DNA of 64,000 bases from Pipra filicauda (lineage: Eukaryota; Chordata; Aves; Passeriformes; Pipridae). Location of the stretch: NCBI RefSeq assembly GCF_003945595.2, contig NW_024104292.1, positions 1,178,001-1,242,000 of the forward strand. Direction: 5' to 3'. Below, in pieces: positions 10,501 to 19,916 of the stretch; within the stretch, counting starts at the first letter, position 1, and the number at the start of each line of letters is the position of its first letter. The notes beneath the pieces are model-generated. The model saw nothing but the letters and a program-made list of their open reading frames with translations, made no database searches and was not told where the DNA came from. Made by a program: the position numbers and the translations under genes.

Positions 10501-13500
10501 TTCTGCCAGAGGCACAGAAGAAATTAACAGCTCTTGCTCTGGGACAACTGCTGACATTCTCTCAAATACACCTGCATTGCCAGAATTATGTAAGACTCTT
10601 CACTATCAAGGAGGTAAGAAGGAAAAATCAATGTGGCCTGTAGGAGAATGATAACCCACCAGTGTGATGCATGTCTTGAGGGAGGTGCCAAAGCAGAGGA
10701 AAATCAGCACTCCAAGGAGTGATGCGACTCTTCTCATATTTGTTAGGTGTCTTACCAGAAGTGAGAGAAGAGCAGAAGAAAGACAAAGACTCCTCCTGGG
10801 ATTCTGAGGTACCTTCTCTAGAGGAGGCAGTGGGGTCCCTCTGAATCACTGGCTTCTGGGATCATTACTGTCTGCAGCTGCTTTTGCCAAATGCTTGTAA
10901 GTCAGACCTTGACATGCCAGTGCTGCAGACAAACTGTTCCTGTAGGACTGGGACAAAGTGAGGCCCAGCTAGTTCTCCTTGCAGCTGACATCCAAGCTGG
11001 ATTTCTAAAAAAGGACAAAGCAGTAAAGTTTCTGTTAGGAGACTGGCTTGGTGAAGATTGTTGATTTTCTATCATACCGCAAACATCTTCCAGTCCAGTC
11101 ACTGTCAATTGGTTCCCATATGACTCACAGTCTAGAGACTTCTTTCTTCTGCCTGCATTCTCTCTGGATTGGACAGGAGTACTTCATCCCCTTTGGAAAG
11201 CCCTGCTCAAGAGAGATGCTGAACGTGCTGGCTGTGTTTGCCTCTTTTGTTGCTTCCATCACCTGATCCCGCTTGTTAGGTCTTTTGGCTAAAGCAGAAG
11301 TGTTGTGCGTGGAAGTGGGTTGAGAAGGAGCCTTTGCCAGTTCTCAGACGTGTCTTTTCAATTTCACAGACTGATTCCAAAGGTCAAGGGAAAGTGTCCG
11401 CTGACCCAACGCTTCCTGCTGCAGTGGGCAAGAGTTTGGATACGCGCTCTGTTGCAGTGGAGCACGGCAAAGGTAATTTCAGAGGGACTAAATGGTTACC
11501 TTTGTAAAGTGGGGTGACATGGCTGGGGAGAAAGCAGAGTGAAATAAGCCCTCAGAGTAATGACAAACCTGTTATCTTTTGTTAGGGGCCTTGTCAGCAG
11601 CAGAAGAGCAGAAGGAAGACAGTGACTCTCCCTGGGATTCTGAGGTACCTACTTTGGAGGAGGCAGTGAGGTCCCGCTGGATCCATGGCGTGTGGGCTCC
11701 TTTCCCTTTGCTGCTGCTTTTGCCACATGCTTGCACCTTGGACCTGGACATGCCAGTGCTGCAGACCAAGTGTTCAGTTAGTGCTGGGACAAAGTGAGGT
11801 CAAGCTAATGTCCTGGGTCTCCTTGCAGCTGACCTGCAAGCTGGATTTCTAGAACAAAGCAGTAAAGCTTCTTGCTGCTTACAATCTCCTAAAATCCTAG
11901 AAAACTCGTATAGTGAGGATTGCTGTTTTCGACCCCAAAGCCTCCTTCCCTGGATCCATTAATGTCATATGGATGACTGTTATGACCTCCAGTCTGGAGA
12001 TGTGTTTCTTCTGCCTAGGTTCTCTCTGCATTGGGCAGGAGTACTTCATCCCCTTTGGAAAGCCCTGCTCAAGAGAGATGCCGAATGTGCTGGCTGTGTT
12101 TGCCTCTTTTGTTGCTTCTGCCAGCGGATCCTGCTCATTAGGCCTGTTGCCTGAAGCAGAAGTGTTGTGCGTGGAAGTGGGTTGAGAAGGAGCCTTTGCC
12201 AGTTCTCCGACGTGTCTTTTAAATTACACAGACTGATTCTGACGGTCCCTGGGATGTGTCGAAAAATGTGCTGTTTCCTGCTGCATTCGGCAATAGATTG
12301 GACGCGCGTGCTGTGTTAGTACGGAGCGGCAAAGGTAATTTCAGAGGGACTAAATGGTTACCTTTGTGAACTTCTCTGGGGTGACATGGCTGGGGAGAAG
12401 CAGAGTGAAATAAGCCTCAAAAACATGCCTGTTACCTTTTGTATAGGAGCCTTGCCAGCAGCAGGAGAAGAGCAGAAGGAAGACAGTGACTCCCCCCGGG
12501 ATACTAAGGTACCTTCTCTGGAGGAGGCAGTGAGGTCCCGCTGGATCAATGGCGTCTGGGCTCCTTTCCCTTTGCTGCTGCTTTTGTCACACGCTTGCAC
12601 CTTGGACCTGGACATGCCATTGCTGTAAAGTGTTCAGTTAGTGCTGGGACAAAGTGAGGTCAGCTACTGTCCTGGGTCTCCTTGCAGCTGACCTCCCAGC
12701 TGGATTTGTAGAACAAAGCAGTAAAGCTTCTTGCTGCTTGCAGTCCTCTGAAATCCTACAAGACTGGCACTGTGAGGATTGCTGTTTTCCACCTCCTAGC
12801 CTGCTTCCCTGGATCCATTAATGTCAAATGGTTCCCTTACGACGTACAATCTGGAGTTGTATTTCTCCTGCCTCGGTTCTCTTTGCATTGGGCAGGAGTA
12901 CTTCATCCCCTTTGGAAAGCCCTGCTCAAGAGAGATGCTGAACGTGCTGGCTGTGTTTGCCTCTTTTGTTCCTTCCGTCACCTGATCGTGCTCTTTAGGC
13001 CTTTTGGCTAAAGCAGAAGTGTTGTGCGTGGAAGCGGGTTGAGAAGGAGCCTTTGCCAGTTCTCAGACGTGTCTTTTCAATTACACAGACTGATTCCAAA
13101 GGTCAAGGGAAAGTGTCAACCAACCTGACACTTCCTGCTGCAGTGGGCAAGAGTTTGGATGCTCACTCTGTTGCAGTGGAGCACGGCAAAGGTAATTTCA
13201 GAGGGACTAAATGGTTACCTTTGTGAATTTCTCTGGGGTGACATGGCTGGGGAGAAAGCAGAGTGAAATAAGCCCTCAGAGTAATGACCAACCTGTTATC
13301 TTTTGTTAGGGTTCTTGCCAGCAGCAGAAGACCAGAAAGAAGACAATGAGTTTTCCTGGGGAGATGATGACTTTTCCTGGCTTTTGGAGGTAGCTGTTCT
13401 GGAGGGGGCAATGAGTTTCTTCTGGATCCATGGCGTCTGGGCTCCTTTCCCTTTGCTGCTGCTTGGGCAACATGCTTGCACCTTGGGCCTGGACATGCCA

Positions 13501-16500
13501 GTGCTGCAGACAAACGGTTCAGTTAGTGCTGGGACAAAGTGAGGTCAGCTAATGTCCTGGGTCTCCTTGCAGCTGACCTCCCAGCTGGATTAATAGAACA
13601 AAGCAGTAAAGCTTCCCGCTGCTTGCAGTCCTCTGAAATCCTCCAAGACTGGCATTGTGAGGATTGTGTTTTCCACCTCCTAGCCTGCTTCCCTGGATCC
13701 ATTAATGTCAAATAACCTACTGTCTAGAGATGTATTTCTCCTGCCTCGGTTCCCTCTGCATTGGGGAGGAGTACTTCATCCCCTTTGGAAAGCCCTGCTC
13801 AAGAGAGATGCTGAACCTGCTGGCTGTGTTTGCCTCTTTTGTTGCTTCCGTCACCTCATCGTGCTTATTAGGCCTTTTGGCTAAAGCAGAAGTGTTGTGC
13901 GTGGAAGTGGGTTGAGAAGGAGCCTTTGCCAGTTCTCAGACGTGTCTTTTCAATTACACAGACTGATTCCAAAGGCCAAGGGAAAGTGTTGCCCAACTTG
14001 ACACTTCCTGCTGCAGTGGGCAAGAGTTTGGATGCGCGCTCTGTTGGAGTGGAGCACGGCAAAGGTAATTTCAGAGGGACTAAATGGTTACCTTTGTAAA
14101 GTTCTCTGGGGTGACATGACTGGGGAGAAAGCAGAGTGAAATAAGCCCTCAGAGTAATGACAAACCTGTTATCTTTTGTTAGGGGTCTTGCCAGCAGCAG
14201 GAGAAGAGCAGAAGGAAGACAATGACTCCCCCTGGGATTCTGAGGTACCTGCTCCGGAGGAGGCAGTGAGGTCCCGCTGGATCAATGGCTTCTGGGCTCC
14301 TTTCCCTTTGCTGCTGCTTTTGCCACACGCTTGCACCTTGGACCTGGACATGCCATTGCTGTAAAGTGTTCAGTTAGTGCTGGGACAAAGTGAGGTCAGC
14401 TACTGTCCTGGGTCTCCTTGCAGCTGACCTCCCAGCTGGATTTGTAGAACAAAGCAGTAAAGCTTCTTGCTGCTTGCAGTCCTCTGAAATCCTCCAAGAC
14501 TGGCACTATAAGGATTGCTGTTTTCCACCTCCTAGCCTGCTTCCCTGGATCCATTAATGTCAAATAACCTCCAGTCTGGAGATGTATTTCTCCTGCCTAG
14601 GTTCTCTCTGCATTGGGCAGGAGTACTTCATCCCCTTTGGAAAGCCCTGCTCAAGAGAGATGCCAAACGTGCTGGCTGTGTTTGCCTCTTTTGTTCCTTT
14701 TGTCACCTGATCCCGCTCGTTAGGACTGTTGGATGAAGCTGAAGTGCTGTGCGTGGAAGTAGGCTGAGAAGGAGCCTTTGCCAGTTCTCAGACGTGTCTT
14801 TTCAATTACACAGACCGATTCTGATGGTCCAGCAGAAAGTTTGCTGCTTCCTGCTGCAGTGGGCAAGACTTTGGATGCACGCTCTGTTGCAGTGGAGCAC
14901 GGCAAAGGTAATTTCAGAGGGACTAAATGGTTACCTTTGTAAAGTTCTCTCTTTGTAAAGTGGGGTGACATGGTTGGGGAGAAAGCAGAGTGAAATAAGC
15001 CTTCAGAGTAATGACATGCCTCTTACCTCTTTTGTTAGGGATCTTGCCAGCAGCAGGAGAAGACCAGAAAGAAGACAATGACTTTTCCTGGGGAGATGAT
15101 GACATTTCCTGGCTTTTGGAGGTAGCTGTTCTGGAGGGGGCAATGAGTTTCTTCTGGATCCATGGCGTCTGGGCTCCTTTCCCTTTGCTGCTGCTTTTGC
15201 CACATGCTTGCACCTTGGGCCTGGACATGTCAGTGCTGCAGACAAAGTGTTCAGTTAGTGCAGGGACAAAGTGAGGTCAGCTAATGTCCTTGCAGCTGAC
15301 CTCCCAGCTGGATTTGTTGAACAAAGCAGTAAAGCTTCTTGCTGCTTGCAGTCCTCTGAAATCCTACAAGACTGGCACTGTGAGGATTGCTGTTTTCCAC
15401 CTCATAGCCTGCTTCCCTGGATCCATTAATGTCAAATGGTTTCGTTATGACCTCCAGTCTGGAGATGTATTTCTCCTGCCTCAGTTCTCTCTGCATTGGG
15501 CAGGAGTACTTCATCCCCTTTGGAAAGCCCTGCTCAAGAGAGATGCTGAACGTGCTGGCTGTGTTTGCCTCTTTTGTTGCTTCCGTCACCTGATCGTGCT
15601 CATTAGGCCTTTTGGCTAAAGCAGAAGTGTTGTGCGTGGAAGTGGGTTGAGAAGGAGCCTTTGCCAGTTCTCAGACATGTCTTTTAAATTACACAGACTG
15701 ATTCCAAAGGTCAAGGGAAAGTGTCCGCTGACCCAACACTTCCTGCTGCAGTGGGCAAGAGTTTGGATGCGCGCTCCGTTGCAGTGGAGCACGGCAAAGG
15801 TAATTTCAGAGGGACTAAATGGTTACCTTTGTGAATTTCTCTGGGGTGACATGGCTGAGGAGAAGCAGAGTGAAATAAGTACTCAGAGTAACAACACACT
15901 TTTTCCCTTTTTTCTAGGTATCGTGCCAGCAGGAGGAGCAGAGCAGAAGGAATATTTTGACCCTTCTTCTAAGAATAAGGTACTTAGCTCTGTTGCAGAT
16001 GGATTGCATTGCCTTTGGCTGAAGTCAGATGTAGTGTGATGCTGCAGTCTTGGTGAGCATTCGTTTCTCCACTGTGTCTCTGTTTTCTTGCTCATTTAGG
16101 TTCCTACACTGGAGGCAGAAGATCTTCAGCTAAGGTCTGATTCTTCAAGTCAAACAGATTCTCAGCTGGACAGACAGGTGACTCTAATAGAGGCAGAAGC
16201 AGATATCCCTAAATAGAGCCTGTCAGTGTAAGCAGAGGTGTTCTGACTGTGGAATTCATTTTGAAAAACTGCTGAGAGGAGGTGATTGAGTCTGGACCTG
16301 TGCTATACTTCGGACCTCATTTTGTTTGCATTCTGAAGCAGAAGGGCTGGAATAAGCCTTGCTCCAAGTCCCATCCAGCTTCACTTTGAACACTTCCACA
16401 ACCGGGTCCAGTGTCCCACCACAGTCCTTGCAAACAATTTATCCCTTATGTCCCATCTAAGTCTACCCTCTTTTCATTTTAAATGATTGCCTCTTCTTCT

Positions 16501-18742
16501 GTCGCTACAGGCCTTGGTAAAAATATCTCTCCCTCTATTTACACTGAAAGACAGCAGTAAGTTCTGCCCAGAGCCTGCTTTTCTCAGGCTGAAAAATCCC
16601 AAGTCTCTCAGCCTTTTTCATGGGAGAGCTGTTCCAGCCCTCCACACATCTTTGTGACATTCCTCCGTCCATGTCTTGCTTGTGCTGGTGGCCGCGGAGC
16701 TGGATGCAGGACTCCAAGTGGAGTCTCATGAGATCAGAGTAGAAAGGGAGAATTGCCTCCCTTGACCTTCTGGCCAGCCTGATGACCAATCTAGTTATAT
16801 AATCCCATCAGTAGAAGCATCTCTTGTGTTGTCATGTTCTTACCGATTTCTCCATGCTCATGGAACACTATTTCTTTAGCCATTGGTCAGGCAGCTGCTG
16901 GAGAAGCCTGATGAAGTTCTCAAAAAGAACTCCCTGGCAGAACCTTCACTTGGAACTATGAAGACCCACAGCAAGGACCTGAAGGAAGAGAAACCGCTGA
17001 TGCAGGAGAAACTGGAGAGGTCTGAAGCTAAGGTATGGGAAAGCCTGTCTCTTGGCAGGGCTCAAGGCCTTCTTTGTAGCGCACTAGAGCAGGGAAGTGA
17101 TTCTTCCTTGAGAAGAACACAGGGTGGTTCAGTGTGCAGCTAGCTGTGATGGGAAGGAACAGCACTGCTGCCTTTGGTGTCTGCCTGTTGGCACGACTTG
17201 AAGTGACAGTGGAGGGCTGCACTAAGGTGGCGCAGGGACCAAAAAATTATATGCGGAAGATTTACTCGAGGAGGATAAAAGAATTTTTGCTCAGGGAAGT
17301 TTTGGCTGCTAGGAAAGGCCCAGCGTGGGGGGAGATTATTTCCCATGAAAAGCACTGTCTGTATTTCTCTGCCTGTCTGTTTAAGAAGCTAACTCCACTG
17401 TTGCAAGAAGAGGTAACACATTCTGACAGACATGTTGTGGGGCCCCTGCCAGGGGAGAGAAGAAGTCCATAGAAGGACAGGGAGAGAACACAGCCTTGAA
17501 GTTGTTGTCGTGGGGTAAAAAAGTGTTTTGCCCTGGAGTTAGAAAAGTGGTAACCCCCGAGGGGGTGGTGTTCTTGGTGTAGGGCCCAATCAGAAGCTAC
17601 ATTTTGCTCCTCTGAAATCAACATAAAGACATAGACATAGGAGAGGGCCCAGTATAAAAGAGGAAGAAGTATCACAGGTTTTGAGAGTTTTCATCAGTGT
17701 CAAAGCAGCCCACTTGTTTTGAACAAACGTAAGCCGTCTACTGAGGGTTCTTGTTGGGGTTTGGCATCTGCAGGAACCGAAGGAGCATCATATCCAGGAG
17801 GAATGTTTTGCTGCGTCATTGAAGAGTGCCCCAAAGGAGAAGGAAATAACAACTTCCAGGAACCTGCAAGGCCTTCCTCCTTCATGCAACATGTCTTTAC
17901 CTGCAGCTATCGGCCAGCTGCGAGAACGCATTCACTGGTAAGACAGTGGAGCAAAGCTTCACTTTTTGTGATTTTGTAAAAACAACGGGACTTGCTTGTA
18001 TCCCAGTGAGATACTACTACATGATTTTCAAAGATGCTTTTATTTTAGATGAGGTTCTTTCACACTGTTCCTTTGGGATTTGTGCTCTTGTGGACTTCTG
18101 TCATAAGGCCTGTACTTCTTTTTCAGTCTCGAAGTTGAGTACGCCAGGCTGGAAGCCACAGTCCAGCAACAAGCCCAAACCATTGCAATAATTGAGAAGC
18201 TCAGGCAAGCCCAAAAGGTACTCGGGGCCTTCCCTTTCATGACCCACGGAGCCTAGTTCTGTATTAAGGCGGGGAAATTTTACGATGAGCTTTCCCTAGA
18301 GAGAGTCTAGGAGAGATCAGTTCCTCTTTCTACTGACTGTAGACTGCCCTGAAAGTCCTGTCTCTTCCCCAGCTTTCTGGCATTTTGAGTTGTGCCGTGA
18401 GACTAAACCAAATCCTACTTATTGCTGTCTGTGTTAGGGGTTGACAGTAATGCACTTAAGTATTAGTGCATTACCAGGTTTCGGTGTTTTCTGCTTTAGA
18501 CCAGTCGGGAGGTTGAGGCCTCAGACAGCAGTTCAGACAGTCCTACAGTAGAGGGATTTGGTACCTTTGCTTGTGGGCTTTCCATGGGCTCTGGTGATGC
18601 CGAGCACTTCTTCCTGGAGGCCCGACTGGCATCAGCAGACTGTGACAGGAATTCTTCAGTTGCCTGTATTCCAGTCACCTTCCTGATTTGTGACTATGGA
18701 TTCCCTGGCCAGAAGGCATGGGTCCATAATGCAATGAGATGA
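7424..18742 (+). CDS. Ankyrin-repeat/coiled-coil protein, ANKRD26/ANKRD7/POTE-like, copy A (25 exons)
   Basis: Exons by GT-AG sites and phase: 7424-7533, 7887-8001, 8134-8307, 8399-8505, 8970-9107, 10450-10613, 10747-10808, 11370-11472, 11586-11644, 12232-12334, 12447-12508, 13089-13191, 13310-13389, 13962-14064, 14183-14244, 14814-14907, 15039-15121, 15697-15799, 15918-15979, 16100-16177, 16880-17032, 17386-17412, 17774-17937, 18127-18217, 18500-18742. They total 2,643 nt, 880 codons plus stop, with one open frame. Residues about 4-200 are six ankyrin repeats (TPLHLACINGHADIV, GNTALHFAV, GYTPLTLAI). Residues 215-290 are a polar linker, 291-629 the cassette array, 656-800 coiled-coil-like. 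Ankyrin repeats are protein-binding; the target is unknown. The exon layout resembles the ANKRD26/POTE group, but the array does not match any family I know. The gene is predicted only; transcripts were not seen. Confidence 0.8.
7887..8001 (+). CDS. Copy A exon 2 (ankyrin repeat 2)
   Basis: Acceptor TTTCTAG, donor GTATGT, phase 2 to 0. Encodes the canonical TPLHLACINGHADIVRFL ankyrin core and the first part of repeat 3. Confidence 0.9.
8134..8307 (+). CDS. Copy A exon 3 (ankyrin repeats 3-4)
   Basis: Acceptor TTTCCAG, donor GTAAGC, 58 codons, phase 0-0. Encodes DCVAVLLEHGAN and GNTALHFAV...LVELLLEHGADI. Residue 87 is Val here and Thr in copy C, the only amino-acid difference I find between the two heads across exons 1-5. 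Confidence 0.92.
8399..8505 (+). CDS. Copy A exon 4 (ankyrin repeat 5)
   Basis: Acceptor CTTTCAG, donor GTGAAG, phase 0 to 2. Encodes GYTPLTLAI...FLLQKGADVNA, a full ankyrin repeat. Confidence 0.92.
8970..9107 (+). CDS. Copy A exon 5 (ankyrin repeat 6)
   Basis: Acceptor CCCTAG, donor GTAAGT, phase 2 to 2. Encodes TPMEVAAILQDKDAVEVLL and a divergent capping segment ending FERLFRDEL. The 1.34-kb intron that follows shows no further exon. Confidence 0.9.
10450..10613 (+). CDS. Copy A exon 6 (polar linker)
   Basis: Acceptor ATGTTTAG, donor GTAAGA, phase 2 to 1. Encodes a Ser/Thr/Glu-rich low-complexity linker (EEINSSCSGTTADILS). Copies B and C of this exon share two amino-acid changes from A near its end (Leu to Ser, His to Arg). 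Confidence 0.8.
10747..10808 (+). CDS. Copy A exon 7 (first acidic cassette-type exon)
   Basis: Acceptor TTTGTTAG, donor GTACCT, 62 nt, phase 1 to 0. Encodes an acidic peptide of the form VLPEVREEQKKDKDSSWDSE. It is the diverged founder-like member of the second exon type in the array and has no upstream first-type partner. Confidence 0.8.
11370..11644 (+). repeat. Exon-pair cassette 1 (copy A)
   Basis: First-type exon 11,370-11,472 (103 nt, phase 0-1, TDSKGQGKVSADPTLPAAVG...) and second-type exon 11,586-11,644 (59 nt, phase 1-0, ALSAAEEQKEDSDSPWDSE). The second exon lacks one codon compared with its siblings, in frame. Confidence 0.8.
12232..12508 (+). repeat. Exon-pair cassette 2 (copy A)
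   Basis: First-type exon 12,232-12,334 is the most diverged (TDSDGPWDVSKNVLFPAAFG, ending VRSGK). Second-type exon 12,447-12,508 ends SPRDTK where most others end SPWDSE. Frame and splice sites are intact. Confidence 0.78.
13089..13389 (+). repeat. Exon-pair cassette 3 (copy A, long form)
   Basis: First-type exon 13,089-13,191 and second-type exon 13,310-13,389. The second exon is the long form: it carries the extra acidic-aromatic segment FSWGDDDFSWLLE and uses a GTAGCT donor in place of GTACCT. Confidence 0.8.
13962..14244 (+). repeat. Exon-pair cassette 4 (copy A, short form)
   Basis: First-type exon 13,962-14,064 and second-type exon 14,183-14,244, the short form ending DSPWDSE with GTACCT donor. 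Intact frame. Confidence 0.8.
14814..15121 (+). repeat. Exon-pair cassette 5 (copy A, long form)
   Basis: First-type exon 14,814-14,907 is the 94-nt variant (TDSDGPAESLLLPAAVG), three codons shorter. Second-type exon 15,039-15,121 is the long form with WGDDDISWLLE. The 94-nt variant is also the type found twice in copy C. Confidence 0.8.
15697..15979 (+). repeat. Exon-pair cassette 6 (copy A, terminal)
   Basis: First-type exon 15,697-15,799 and a specialised last second-type exon 15,918-15,979 whose end diverges to EYFDPSSKNK. The same terminal version closes the array in copy B, so it marks the 3' edge of the array. Confidence 0.8.
16100..16177 (+). CDS. Copy A exon 20
   Basis: Acceptor CATTTAG, donor GTGACT, 26 codons in phase 0-0. 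Encodes VPTLEAEDLQLRSDSSSQTD..., an acidic/Ser-rich link between the array and the coiled-coil tail. Confidence 0.75.
16365..16790 (-). mobile_element. Intronic CR1 3' fragment (copy A)
   Basis: Reverse-oriented CR1 landmarks follow in order: cacttccacaac, accctcttttcattttaaa, tttctcaggctgaaaaatcccaa, and a GGAGCTGGATGCAGGACTCC block. It lies in the intron before exon 21 and is shared with copy B at 22,565-22,990, so it predates that duplication. Confidence 0.85.
16880..17032 (+). CDS. Copy A exon 21 (coiled coil)
   Basis: Acceptor CTTTAG, donor GTATGG, 51 codons, phase 0-0. Encodes a charged heptad-rich segment (QLLEKPDEVLKK ... MQEKLERSEAK) suited to coiled-coil formation. Confidence 0.8.
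17386..17412 (+). CDS. Copy A exon 22 (27-nt microexon)
   Basis: A strong polypyrimidine acceptor (CTGCCTGTCTGTTTAAG), nine codons KLTPLLQEE, and a GTAACA donor. Phase 0-0 matches both neighbours, so it can be included or skipped without shifting frame. Preserved in copy B at 23,593-23,619. Confidence 0.6.
17774..17937 (+). CDS. Copy A exon 23
   Basis: Acceptor CATCTGCAG, donor GTAAGA, phase 0 to 2. Encodes a basic/polar segment ending AAIGQLRERIH, which leads into the next coiled-coil exon. Confidence 0.8.
18127..18217 (+). CDS. Copy A exon 24 (coiled coil)
   Basis: Acceptor TTTTTCAG, donor GTACTC, phase 2 to 0. Encodes LEVEYARLEATVQQQAQTI and IIEKLRQAQK, a clear heptad pattern and the best coiled-coil segment of the protein. 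Confidence 0.85.
18500..18742 (+). CDS. Copy A terminal exon 25
   Basis: Acceptor TGCTTTAG, 80 codons and TGA. The first about 40 codons (TSREVEASDSS...SGDAEHFFLE) are shared with copy B. The last 40 come from the sequence that copy B has lost, so the native C-terminus of the family is uncertain. Confidence 0.7.
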   Translation, partial: TSREVEASDSSSDSPTVEGFGTFACGLSMGSGDAEHFFLEARLASADCDRNSSVACIPVTFLICDYGFPGQKAWVHNAMR

Positions 18743-19204
18743 CCTCCAAAGATGAAAATCCCTTTGCACAATGAAGGACACAGGGATTTGTGGTCCGGCC
18801 AGGATCGGACGCACAGAGACATGGCAGGAACCCAGACTTTGGCACGTTTAGATTGTAAGGGTATAAAAGCTCCAGGTTTTCTTTTGTTCGGGGGCCCTCC
18901 TCAGAGGCACCCAGCTCAAGCTGCTCTTTTGTTATTTTATCAAGATTACATTATTTTAAGGATTGAGATGACTGAGGCTCTGCTGTGGGAAACCTGGGGT
19001 CGAGCTGCTAAGGAAGCCATGTCTGACTGTGTGAGTGTGGGGTGTGTAGAGAGTCAGGCGGGGCACCCATCTGCTCACGGGAGCCACCCGCTGCAGAGGG
19101 GCTTGGGGCTCAGCTCAAGTGGTGAGAGAGTGACTGCCACAGTGACTCCTGGATGATAGGACAGGAAAGTTTCCTTAACAATTGCATCTGATTCCCTGTA
19201 TTCA
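18743..19204 (+). promoter_or_regulatory. LTR-like segment with TATA box, copy A only
   Basis: Contains GGGTATAAAAGCTCC (TATAAAAG at 18,862-18,869), followed about 30 bp later by a GGGGGCCCTCC stretch, as in an LTR U3-R boundary. No flanking target duplication was found. The whole block is absent from copy B because of a deletion. It lies about 1 kb upstream of the junction open frame that leads into copy B. LTR identity is an inference. Confidence 0.35.
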
Positions 19205-19290
19205 GAACCCAAGGGAATGGCATGAAGCTGTGTCAGGGAAGGTTTACTTCAGATGTTAGGAAAAGGTTCTTCAGCCAGAGGGCAGTTGGA
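19205..19290 (+). mobile_element. CR1 3' fragment (copy A flank)
   Basis: AACCCAAGGGAATGGCATGAAGCTG..TTAGGAAAAGGTTCTTC is a plus-strand CR1 3' segment. The matching piece in copy B begins partway through it at GAATGGCATG, which shows that B suffered a deletion whose right end is inside this CR1. Confidence 0.8.
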
Positions 19291-19916
19291 CCTTTTCTCC
19301 ATGCAGGAGACTTTCTTGGCACGTAACTGCTCCAGCCACCCTCCACAGAGGGTGCTTTACAGAGCACAGGGGGCAGTTGCAAGGGAATATTTTCTATTCT
19401 TGCTATCCTGTCCACCCTCACAGCTGCTGCCAACTCTTTCTCTCCCACAGACATGCAAGTGCTCCATCATTCACAGAGGAGCAAGGCCCAAGCTGCCATA
19501 AGAAAGACAGCCATCTCTCCAGTGTAATTAACCCAGCAGTGCTTGGGCCATTTCAGCGAAGACTCCGAGGCAAACTACATGGAGAGGGGTGCTCTGGAGC
19601 TGAGAATCATGCCAAGGAAACAAGACAAGCTCTCCTACCCATTAAGACCTGGATCCTAGGGCAGAGAGAGTCCCTTACTCTCAAGTGGGAAGCAGTGGAG
19701 CTGTGGCTCAGGGACAGCTCTGACTCAGCATGGATGGCACCAGCAGGGACTGAGTCCACCCTCACCCCTAGAACATTCCCACCCCTAGAACACCCCTACT
19801 CCTAGAACAGACTAATTTGTCTACAGTGTGAGGAAATGAAGTACACCAAGTCACCACATTCCATATTGCCTAAATAGCAGCAAGAGGCAGTAAGAAATGC
19901 AAAAGAACTGCACATT
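19291..19916. other. Shared 3' flank of the gene, no exon proven
   Basis: Non-coding flank also found after copy B. Short splice-like sites (TCTCCCACAG at about 19,441) occur but have no supporting frame. Confidence 0.5.

Noticed and set aside
11827..11860. Possible third exon in each cassette after CCTTGCAG (CTGACCTCCCAGCTGG...)
   Set aside because: Neighbouring exons require phase 0, and in that phase it hits a stop within eight codons in most units. The donor-like GTAAAG is weak.
12843..13011. Conserved intronic frame (LHWAGVLHPLWKALLKRD) repeated in every unit
   Set aside because: It shows the same conservation as the rest of the intron, has no acceptor in a usable phase, and reads through stops in several units.
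13163..13513. Recurrent antisense open frames of 100-138 codons across cassette units (also 15,003-15,245, 20,985-21,401, 38,757-39,077)
   Set aside because: They lie opposite conserved exons and introns and recur only because the whole unit is duplicated. No domain, and frames differ among units.
11370..15979. CRISPR-like array
   Set aside because: Period is about 860 bp with exon-intron structure, in a vertebrate genome.
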